From NCBI GenBank assembly GCA_031550915.1, contig JAVBOF010000111.1, forward strand, positions 1-5,383: a stretch of 5,383 nt of DNA, read 5' to 3'. This DNA is from JAVBOF01 sp031550915. Lineage in GTDB: Bacteria > Bacillota > Clostridia > Christensenellales > MGBC116941. This document shows, in pieces, positions 1 to 4,918 of the stretch (its first letter is position 1; each line of letters starts with the position of its first letter). The notes under the pieces were generated by a model that was not told the origin of the DNA, did not search any database, and was given only the letters and a program-made list of their open reading frames with translations. The translations under genes were made by a program, and so were the position numbers.

Positions 1-457
1 ATTGAAATTGCAATTGCCGATAAGCAGGAATCTTCTTTCTCTTATAATAACATCGAGATTTGCGCGCAGTCTTTCAATACTGCTTAAGAGTGGCATCCCT
101 GCCATATCCGCTGTAGACATGATGACTTCGCTGCTGAATAATGACCATGTGGAAAAACAGTTCAACCAGTGTAAGGATAGTATCAAGCAAGGGCAGGACC
201 TATATACCGCACTCGGAAAGATGGATGTTTTTCCGCCGTTGTTTATGCGTATGGTGCTGGTAGGGCAGCGGACAGGCAATGTTGACGAGATGCTTTCAGG
301 CTCTGCCGACCTTTTTGATGAAGAGGTGGATAACGCGCTTGAAAAGCTGACGACAGCTATAGAGCCGATTTTGATTATAATACTTTCAGTGATTGTTGGC
401 GCGATAATGCTGACTGTTATGCTTCCGATGATAGATATCATGAACAGCATCGGATGA
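1..457 (+). CDS. pilC: Type IV pilus / type II secretion platform protein, PilC/GspF family (C-terminal part, 5' truncated)
   Basis: Inner-membrane platform protein of a type IV pilus or related type II secretion machine; in the family it couples the assembly ATPase to pilin polymerisation. About 151 residues of the second GspF domain are visible. They include a helical stretch (RFARSLSILLKSGIPAISAV), the family hallmark FPPLFMRMVLVGQRTGNVDEML (residues about 77-98; the family usually has GExTGxLdxML), and the closing membrane helix starting at EPILIIIL and ending LPMIDIMNSIG. Full-length members have about 350-410 residues, so the first domain lies upstream of the window. The TTG at position 2 is therefore internal and not a start. 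The TGA stop at 455-457 is followed after 18 bases by the TTG start of the next pilus gene. The family is clear. Whether it serves a pilus or a secretion system cannot be decided from this fragment, but the pilin-like genes that follow favour a pilus. Confidence 0.93.
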   Translation, partial: LKLQLPISRNLLSLIITSRFARSLSILLKSGIPAISAVDMMTSLLNNDHVEKQFNQCKDSIKQGQDLYTALGKMDVFPPLFMRMVLVGQRTGNVDEMLSGSADLFDEEVDNALEKLTTAIEPILIIILSVIVGAIMLTVMLPMIDIMNSIG

Positions 458-462
458 TTATT

Positions 463-468
463 GAGGTG
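463..468 (+). promoter_or_regulatory. Ribosome binding site deciding the TTG 476 start
   Basis: GAGGTG matches the anti-Shine-Dalgarno sequence and lies 7 bases before TTG 476. It begins inside the in-frame TTG at 461, which rules out that longer start. Confidence 0.65.
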
Positions 469-475
469 TAAATCA

Positions 476-808
476 TTGCTTAAACGTATTGACTGGCGCT
501 TTGCCGGGTTTATAACAATAATCATCTTCGTAATTATCATTGCTCTGGTCGTATTGATGCCAATGATAGGTATCTCTGATAATTCCGGGGAAAAAGCGGC
601 AAAGGAAGCCGAAAGGGTAATAACCAAGGCTTTGCAGCAATGCTATGCGCTGGAGGGAAGCTATCCGGCGGATCTTTCATACCTACGCGACCATTACGGT
701 ATTACCATAAACACCGAAAAATACATCTATCTTTATGATCAAAACGGCATATCCAATATAAACATGGGCGTGCAGGTTTTGCCGAAGCATTTTGGGGCGG
801 GTGAATAA
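476..808 (+). CDS. Single-pass membrane protein of the pilus operon, no prepilin motif, function unknown
   Basis: A 110-aa protein with one strong N-terminal membrane helix (about residues 10-31, rich in I/V/L) and a soluble domain of about 75 residues. The soluble part begins with a charged helix (EKAAKEAERVITKALQQCYALEGSYP), followed by a short Tyr-rich region (EKYIYLYDQN). The pattern of helix, then GSYP, then a short domain resembles the start of pilin-like globular domains. However, there is no Gly-Phe-xxxx-Glu prepilin peptidase site before the helix. TTG 476 is chosen because GAGGTG at 463-468 sits 7 bases upstream; an in-frame TTG at 461 would start before this site. The gene lies between pilC and a pilin-like gene, with a 2-base gap to the latter, so it very likely works with the pilus. 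It may be a minor pilin-like or assembly component. I can give no specific function. Confidence 0.8.
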   Translation: MLKRIDWRFAGFITIIIFVIIIALVVLMPMIGISDNSGEKAAKEAERVITKALQQCYALEGSYPADLSYLRDHYGITINTEKYIYLYDQNGISNINMGVQVLPKHFGAGE

Positions 809-810
809 AT

Positions 811-1335
811 TTGCTGAAAAAGGGCGATAAAAGAGGGTCTTCTTTGATAGAAATGGTACTGGTTCTATGTATCATTGCTTTGTTTGCCCTTGGAACAATC
901 CCGTTGATATTATCCGGTAGCAATGCCTACAACGATATAAGCAAAAACCAACTTTTGGAGGGCGACGCGCGAATAGCCGTTTCGTTTATCCAGATGAAGC
1001 TCAAACAGAATGATGTCAACGGCAATATATCCGTGCAGGATTCAGGCTTAGGTTCAAACGCGCTACGCATCCAATGGACTGAAGCTAAAAATACGTTTAC
1101 GTACATTTATTTCCATGAAGAAAAGCTTATGGAATACATTTCAATAAACGGTCAAAAGCCAGACCCTGCTTTGAGCCAGACGATTGCCGAGATAAAAGGA
1201 TTTGATATAAACCTTTCAGAGAAAGGAAACGAAGTGCTTTACGATGTGGAATATGAATCGAAGGGCCGGGTTAAACGGATATCTTCGAGAGTTGAGCTTC
1301 GTTCCGAGAAAGCGGAAGGAGGAAGCCTGCAATGA
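811..1335 (+). CDS. Type IV pilin-like protein (class III signal peptide)
   Basis: A 174-aa prepilin-like protein. The N-terminus has a short basic leader (MLKKGDKRG) and a probable prepilin peptidase site after Gly9. The mature end would begin SSLIEMVLVLCIIALFAL, with Glu14 at mature position +5, as expected for a pilin that packs into the filament. The +1 residue is Ser in place of the common Phe. The hydrophobic helix spans about residues 11-34, followed by a helix (NQLLEGDARIAVSFIQMKLKQND) and a beta-rich C-terminal domain ending in a charged tail. The layout suits a PulJ/ComGF/GspJ-like minor pseudopilin more than a major pilin. The TTG start has only a weak upstream site (GGGCGGG around 794-801). 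It follows the previous stop by 2 bases and overlaps the next gene by 4 bases (ATGA at 1332), suggesting translational coupling. The exact subunit class is inferred. Confidence 0.85.
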   Translation: MLKKGDKRGSSLIEMVLVLCIIALFALGTIPLILSGSNAYNDISKNQLLEGDARIAVSFIQMKLKQNDVNGNISVQDSGLGSNALRIQWTEAKNTFTYIYFHEEKLMEYISINGQKPDPALSQTIAEIKGFDINLSEKGNEVLYDVEYESKGRVKRISSRVELRSEKAEGGSLQ

Positions 1336-1868
1336 AGCGCTTGTTTGGTATGAGAAATAAAAAGGGCTTCACTCTGGTTGAGATAATCGTATCTATCGCA
1401 GCACTTGCTTTAGCTAGCGGATTTATACTCCAGTTGTTCTTGCTGTCTTCTGAAATGAACAGGAAAGCCGAAGCAGGAAACGAAGCGCTTATGATATCCA
1501 AGAGTATAATATCGGTCTTCAAGAGTACTGAAGATCCAGATGAGCTCATTGAAGGTGGTCTTTTTGGCGCAGGCGACCCAGAATACCTTGATAACGGCTG
1601 TTTCAGGTTCACGTCTAATTATGATCAGGATTGGAATAAAACGGGTAAGGCAAGCGACGGGTATAAGCTGGAAGTACTGCTTCAGCTGGATGAAGACCGG
1701 TCGGCGGATATGAACAAGCTGCAGTATAAGGATGGCAAGTCGGGAGATATAGTACACCAGTATTGGTCGCTTGATATAGGTGTAGATATGGTTAAGGAAA
1801 ACAAACAGCCGGAAAAGCTATTGGAAAACCATAACGAAAAATATTTTGTTTACCTGAAAACCCAGTAG
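1332..1868 (+). CDS. Prepilin-type N-terminal cleavage/methylation domain protein (pilin-like)
   Basis: A 178-aa pilin-like protein with a textbook class III signal: leader MKRLFGMRNKKG, cleavage after Gly12, mature start FTLVEIIVSIAALALASGF with Glu17 at mature +5 and Phe at +1. In this family a prepilin peptidase cuts after the Gly and methylates the Phe; the helix then anchors the subunit in the membrane before filament assembly. The rest (EMNRKAEAGNEALMISKSI...) is a helix, followed by a polar domain with acidic stretches (STEDPDELIEGG, LDEDRSADMN). A strong AAGGAGGA ribosome site lies around 1316-1323, about 8 bases before the ATG. The ATG overlaps the stop of the upstream pilin gene by 4 bases. 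It resembles GspI/PulG-type or ComGD-like minor pilins. The major pilin of the system is not identified here. Confidence 0.92.
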   Translation: MKRLFGMRNKKGFTLVEIIVSIAALALASGFILQLFLLSSEMNRKAEAGNEALMISKSIISVFKSTEDPDELIEGGLFGAGDPEYLDNGCFRFTSNYDQDWNKTGKASDGYKLEVLLQLDEDRSADMNKLQYKDGKSGDIVHQYWSLDIGVDMVKENKQPEKLLENHNEKYFVYLKTQ

Positions 1869-1884
1869 TCCACTGCGGATCTAC

Positions 1885-1889
1885 GGAGG
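1885..1889 (+). promoter_or_regulatory. Ribosome binding site deciding the ATG 1895 start
   Basis: GGAGG is 5 bases before ATG 1895. A TTG at 1892 in the same frame is only 2 bases away from the site, too close to be used, so the ATG is preferred. Confidence 0.7.
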
Positions 1890-1894
1890 ATTTG

Positions 1895-2701
1895 ATGATA
1901 AAAGGTTCAGAAAAAATAAAGAATATCTTTAGCAGGGAAGGCGCGGCGTCAATCCTCGTTATTTTCACGCTCATTTTATTGATAATGTTTGGGATGCTCA
2001 CGCTTACGACGGCGCTTGCAGGAAAAAGGCTGAGCATGAAAGCTGTAAACTGGGCTAGAGAATACTATCTTTTGGATTCGGCGGCGGAAGCTAAGCTTAT
2101 GGATATTGACGCGATATTGGCGTCGTGCGAAGAAGACGCATTAAAATATATACAAAATAGAGAATATGAAAAGGAAGCATCGGCCATCCTTTCCGCTGAA
2201 CAGCACAATAATTTGCAAAAGCTGTTCGCCGGGTCTGAAACTACTTCTGTCATTGCTTTGGAGGAGGCTTTTATAAGGGTCTACCTGATAGACGCATATA
2301 ATAAGCTAAACGAGTATTCGCAAAACGGGGAAGCAGACGTTGTATTGATAAACGGCTCCGATGAAACGGATCCGGCGGGTTTAGCGGATACCGGCAAGAG
2401 TTTGGCGCCGAATATTCTGGGCTACCGTTTTAACGCGGCAGAAGGTGACGAGCAGCAGGATAAAAACCTGGATGTAGCTTTAGAGATAATTAATCCAACG
2501 ATAGAAATCGAAGGAACGGGAGGCGCGATAAATAGGGCGGAAGGCTATGTTAAAAGATACCGCATAATATCGTGGAAGGAATGGCAACAGCCGTTTGACT
2601 ATAATCCGCAATGGTGGGACGGCACCATAGATAACGGCGATGATGAACAGACAGCCCCAGACGTTGAAGGAGAGGAAGCACCGGTTTTGGAAGAGGATTA
2701 G
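1895..2701 (+). CDS. PilX/GspK-like pilus assembly protein with acidic C-terminal tail
   Basis: A 268-aa protein with a membrane helix at about residues 17-41. The segment SREGAASILVIFTLILLIM has a Gly16 that could be a prepilin peptidase site, but mature position +5 is Leu and not Glu. Lack of Glu5 is typical of GspK, a tip pseudopilin. After the helix, AREYYLLDSAAEAKL (about residues 54-68) matches the YYxAExGxE pattern seen in PilX-type proteins. The body (residues about 70-225) is mixed helix and strand. The C-terminus has a Trp-rich patch (SWKEWQQPFDYNPQWWDG, about 226-243) followed by a tail with 11 Asp/Glu in the last 23 residues and no Lys/Arg. It is the last gene of the operon, 26 bases after the preceding pilin, with a terminator about 75 bases downstream. 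A role as a minor pilin or filament-tip protein is an inference from family pattern and position. Confidence 0.75.
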   Translation: MIKGSEKIKNIFSREGAASILVIFTLILLIMFGMLTLTTALAGKRLSMKAVNWAREYYLLDSAAEAKLMDIDAILASCEEDALKYIQNREYEKEASAILSAEQHNNLQKLFAGSETTSVIALEEAFIRVYLIDAYNKLNEYSQNGEADVVLINGSDETDPAGLADTGKSLAPNILGYRFNAAEGDEQQDKNLDVALEIINPTIEIEGTGGAINRAEGYVKRYRIISWKEWQQPFDYNPQWWDGTIDNGDDEQTAPDVEGEEAPVLEED

Positions 2702-2774
2702 TCGCGGAGCGGTTTATAAAAATTAAAGGCAAGTATGCCGCAGGGAAACAGTTAATATTAAAATGATTGAATTG

Positions 2775-2802
2775 AAAAAAGGCCAGTGATAAGGCCTTTT
2801 TT
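2775..2802. terminator. Rho-independent terminator, usable from both strands
   Basis: A perfect 10-bp stem: AAAAAAGGCC (2775-2784), an 8-base loop, then GGCCTTTTTT (2793-2802). The U-tract on one strand is the A-tract on the other, so the hairpin can end both the pilus operon (stop at 2701) and the convergent small minus-strand gene (stop at 2873). No gene was seen in 2702-2774. Confidence 0.9.
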
Positions 2803-2872
2803 CTATGTAGGTTTCTCGGTAAAAAAATCTTTCGTACTTCAATAACAAGATTTTACAAAGTATTTGCAAAAC

Positions 2873-3037
2873 CTATCCAATAGCTGGGCAGCAGTTGCAG
2901 CATATCATCAAAACAAGCAGCAGGAAGATGAGGGTTTTATCACCGCACGCGCCTCCGGCATCATCCTTAAACATGCAGCACAGCACCAGGAAGAAGAGGA
3001 GCAAAGAGTTATCCTTGCATCCGTTGAAACAGTTCAT
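2873..3037 (-). CDS. Small cysteine-rich two-helix membrane protein (54 aa), function unknown
   Basis: On the minus strand an ATG at 3037-3035 opens a 54-codon frame ending at TAG 2875-2873. GGGAGGG (3050-3044) lies 6 bases upstream of the ATG. The protein has two hydrophobic segments, SLLLFFLVLCCMF (about residues 11-23) and TLIFLLLVLMI (about 35-45). They are joined by a short polar loop (KDDAGGACGDK). Each segment ends in a cysteine pair (CC; CCNCC). Nine of 54 residues are Cys (3, 7, 20, 21, 31, 46, 47, 49, 50). Length and composition recall the short 'chorion class high-cysteine' proteins annotated in clostridia; that link is from memory of the type, not an alignment. A terminator lies downstream and a possible promoter upstream. 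Overlapping + strand frames (2864-3067, 2895-3083) have no ribosome site and look like shadows. Function is unknown; membrane placement, metal binding or a spore-coat role are only guesses. Confidence 0.72.
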   Translation of the reverse strand: MNCFNGCKDNSLLLFFLVLCCMFKDDAGGACGDKTLIFLLLVLMICCNCCPAIG

Positions 3038-3043
3038 TTATAT

Positions 3044-3050
3044 CCCTCCC
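3044..3050 (-). promoter_or_regulatory. Strong ribosome binding site of the small cysteine-rich gene
   Basis: CCCTCCC on the + strand reads GGGAGGG on the minus strand, 6 bases before ATG 3037. It is the main reason to choose the minus strand here. Confidence 0.7.
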
Positions 3051-3064
3051 GTTTTTTTCTATTG

Positions 3065-3092
3065 TAGAATATGTTCTGTATAGGCTTTTGGT
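3065..3092 (-). promoter_or_regulatory. Possible sporulation-type (sigma-K-like) promoter of the small cysteine-rich gene
   Basis: Read on the minus strand, CATATTCTA (3073-3065) fits the sigma-K -10 pattern CATAnnnTA. An AC dinucleotide (3092-3091) stands 17 bases upstream, where the short -35 AC is expected. A transcript from here would begin near 3057, leaving about 20 bases before the ATG with the ribosome site inside. The -35 element is too short to be convincing. The overlapping TACAAT (3067-3062) could be a sigma-A -10, but no good -35 was found for it. Confidence 0.25.
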
Positions 3093-3133
3093 TACGGACA
3101 CAATTCGGTAAAATCAAAGCTTATTCGCATCCC

Positions 3134-3150
3134 TGCGCGTTTGAAGCGCA
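3134..3150. repeat. Inverted repeat over the -35 box, possible operator
   Basis: TGCGC (3134-3138) and GCGCA (3146-3150) form a perfect 5-bp inverted repeat with a 7-base centre. The centre and right arm cover the -35 hexamer at 3141-3146. A protein bound here would block or adjust the promoter. No known regulator motif is recognised, and a repeat this short can arise by chance. Confidence 0.35.
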
Positions 3151-3169
3151 TATATGTTTATGGTACAAT
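3141..3169 (+). promoter_or_regulatory. Sigma-A-type promoter with extended -10 for the FHA-FtsW-PBP operon
   Basis: TTGAAG (3141-3146) is a good -35 and TACAAT (3164-3169) a good -10, separated by exactly 17 bases. A TG at 3161-3162, one base before the -10, gives an extended -10. Transcription should start near 3176, leaving an untranslated leader of about 35 bases that contains the ribosome site AAAGGA (3200-3205) of the FHA gene. Confidence 0.75.
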
Positions 3170-3210
3170 GTGAAGCGTTAGTCAAACACTGACTTGATGA
3201 AAGGAACAAA

Positions 3211-3672
3211 ATGGATCCGAATACGTTTAATATACTGGCTCTTGGTATGCGGTACTTTTTTGTGCTGATAATACTCTACATACTTTTTAGGGTCATTGAA
3301 AATGCTATGGCTGAATACCGCTTCAATAGACGGTTCCGTGGCGAGGCCGGCGGTTACTCCTCGTTTATTGAATGCACGGATGCCCCCGAGGAATCCTATA
3401 TAGGGCAGGTTTACGGGATAAAGCGGGAAAACGTCATCGGCAGCAAAAAGCAATGTGACGTTTGTTTGCCTTTTGCGGGGGTGTCTAAGACACACGCGGT
3501 CATCTTCCAAAAGGGAGATAAACTTCTTATATATGATTCGGGCAGCTTTGCGGGCACATATATAAACGGAGAGAAGATATCGGGGACCACTCAGCTTTAT
3601 GACGGCGATTATATAAACTTTGGTGAGATATGCTTCTATCTGCAATTGACTGAAGCGCAGGGGGAGGGTTGA
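3211..3672 (+). CDS. Membrane-anchored FHA-domain protein
   Basis: A 153-aa protein with one N-terminal membrane helix (about residues 11-30), a basic linker (EYRFNRRFRGE) and a cytosolic FHA domain (about 66-146). FHA domains bind phosphothreonine peptides. Visible core features are IGS (76-78), CDVCLPFAGVSKTHA (82-96, with the conserved Ser92 and His95), DSGSFAGTYINGEKI (109-123, with the conserved Gly-Thr and Asn119-Gly120) and YDGDYINFG (130-138). The usual GR pair is GS here, so the phosphate-contacting Arg position is Ser78. AAAGGA lies 5 bases before the ATG. The gene opens an operon with an FtsW-like protein (1-base gap) and a PBP. By analogy with actinobacterial FhaB/FhaA beside rodA-pbpA, it may relay Ser/Thr kinase signals to cell-wall synthesis. 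No kinase or phosphatase gene lies in the window, so that link is inferred. Confidence 0.88.
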   Translation: MDPNTFNILALGMRYFFVLIILYILFRVIENAMAEYRFNRRFRGEAGGYSSFIECTDAPEESYIGQVYGIKRENVIGSKKQCDVCLPFAGVSKTHAVIFQKGDKLLIYDSGSFAGTYINGEKISGTTQLYDGDYINFGEICFYLQLTEAQGEG

Positions 3673-3673
3673 T

Positions 3674-4918
3674 ATGCAGATATTCAGAAGACCGAGCGCA
3701 TCGGGGCTCCTCGTTTTGATAGTTATTTTTGAATTTGCAGCATTTTTGCTATTGGGGCTTTCAAAACAGCCTTTCGATGCTAACGCAATACTCATGGGCA
3801 GCTTGACATCTGCGTTGCTGATCATGCAGTATTGCCTTATGACTGCGGCTTGGCAATATATAGACCGCTATATCCTGATAGTTTCGAATATTCTCGCGGG
3901 TATCGGTATGATAATGCAATACCGTTTGAGCCCGGAGAATGCGGTAAAGCAGATCGTTTTCCTATTCGTCGGCATGCTTATACTCGCGGCTGTCGTCGTT
4001 ATTATCAAAAAGGTCGAGTCGTGGGAAAAGACACTTCTTTGGATAATTGGCGGAAGTATTTTGTTCCTTGTTTTGCCTTTTGCAATAGGTACGTCTTCCG
4101 GTGGAGCATTGAACTGGATAAACTTAGGTATCATATCGATCCAGCCTTCGGAGTTTGTAAAGATATCCGTCGTTTTCGTAGCTTCGGCAATGCTTTCGAA
4201 AAAGCAGAAGAACAGAAAACTATGGCCGTTGCTGGTGTTTATGGCTTTTTGCCTAGCGGTGCTGGCCGCGCAGAGGGATCTTGGAGCGGCGCTGCTCTAT
4301 GCCGGAACGGTCTTGATAATGTTTTACGTCGCAACCAACAATCTGCTTTTAACTGGCATTGGCGTTGGGTTGGCGGTTGGCGGAGCGGTAGGCTCGTACA
4401 AGATGTTTTCCCATGTTCGCGAGAGGGTCGAAATATGGCGGAACCCGTGGGCGGATTATAATGAATCGGGTTTCCAGATTGTTCAGGGCTTGATTGCTCT
4501 TGCGAGCGGGGGATTATTTGGCATGGGACTGACCAGAGGGTCGCCGAATTCGGTGCCGGTACGCAATTCCGACTATATATTTGCGGTAATTTGCGAGGAG
4601 TTTGGTTTGATTTTTGGAATCGCTTTGCTCGCTTTCTTCCTAGTTTTCATAATTCGCGGAGCATCCATAGCTATGAGGGCACAGAGCCGTTTCCATGCTC
4701 TTCTGGCGTTTGGATGCACCTGTTTGCTGACGTTGCAAAGCTTTATAATAGTCGGCGGGGTCATCAAACTGATTCCGCTGACAGGAATTACGTTGCCGCT
4801 TGTAAGCTATGGAGGCAGCTCTATGCTAAGCACTATGATACTGATCGGGATAATTCAGGGGGTGGCGCAGAAGAGCGGTGAGTTGGAAGCGCAGGCCGGA
4901 GGCAGATATGATGGATAA
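3674..4918 (+). CDS. FtsW/RodA/SpoVE-family peptidoglycan glycosyltransferase (SEDS)
   Basis: A 414-aa polytopic membrane protein of the SEDS family, which polymerises lipid II into glycan strands together with a class B PBP. Family signatures are in order: GGALNWINLGIISIQPSEFVKI (about 143-164), AQRDLGAALL (199-208, usually QPDLGTA), GFQIVQGLIALASGGLFGMGL (266-286), RNSDYIFAVICEEFGLIFG (297-315) and LTGITLPLVSYGGSSM (369-384). Asp300 in the SDYIF motif matches the conserved extracellular Asp thought essential for polymerase activity. About ten hydrophobic helices are visible and the length is normal for the family. GGAGGG (3663-3668) is 5 bases before the ATG, which follows the FHA stop by 1 base; the end overlaps the next gene. 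Pairing with FHA and a PbpA-like PBP suits the RodA-type actinobacterial arrangement, but FtsW, RodA and SpoVE roles cannot be separated here. Confidence 0.95.
   Translation: MQIFRRPSASGLLVLIVIFEFAAFLLLGLSKQPFDANAILMGSLTSALLIMQYCLMTAAWQYIDRYILIVSNILAGIGMIMQYRLSPENAVKQIVFLFVGMLILAAVVVIIKKVESWEKTLLWIIGGSILFLVLPFAIGTSSGGALNWINLGIISIQPSEFVKISVVFVASAMLSKKQKNRKLWPLLVFMAFCLAVLAAQRDLGAALLYAGTVLIMFYVATNNLLLTGIGVGLAVGGAVGSYKMFSHVRERVEIWRNPWADYNESGFQIVQGLIALASGGLFGMGLTRGSPNSVPVRNSDYIFAVICEEFGLIFGIALLAFFLVFIIRGASIAMRAQSRFHALLAFGCTCLLTLQSFIIVGGVIKLIPLTGITLPLVSYGGSSMLSTMILIGIIQGVAQKSGELEAQAGGRYDG

Noticed and set aside
2..4. TTG at position 2 as the start of a complete 151-aa protein.
   Set aside because: The frame begins in the middle of a GspF domain and there is no upstream sequence to judge. 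A truncated pilC-like gene explains it better.
2819..2856. AT-rich imperfect hairpin (AAAATCTT / AAGATTTT) just downstream of the small minus-strand gene, with a T run on the minus strand.
   Set aside because: The stem has a single G-C pair and a loop of about 15 bases, so it is too weak to call. The hairpin at 2775-2802 is a much better terminator for the same transcript.
2899..2986. Repeated GCAGCA / CAGCAC-like triplets suggesting a microsatellite.
   Set aside because: They are the antisense of TGC-TGC cysteine codon pairs and nearby Leu/Val codons of the small cysteine-rich gene, with no regular period.
2864..3083. Two + strand frames of 67 and 62 codons (2864-3067 and 2895-3083).
   Set aside because: They lack ribosome sites, overlap each other in different frames, and are antiparallel to the minus-strand frame 2873-3037, which has a strong ribosome site and sensible protein features.
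3178..3825. A 215-codon minus-strand frame.
   Set aside because: It lies opposite the FHA gene and the start of the SEDS gene, both clear family members, and its translation shows no domain pattern. It is an antisense shadow.
3832..4461. A 209-codon + strand frame inside the SEDS gene.
   Set aside because: It is a +2/+3 shadow. The SEDS frame has all family motifs across this stretch, and the alternative translation resembles no protein family.
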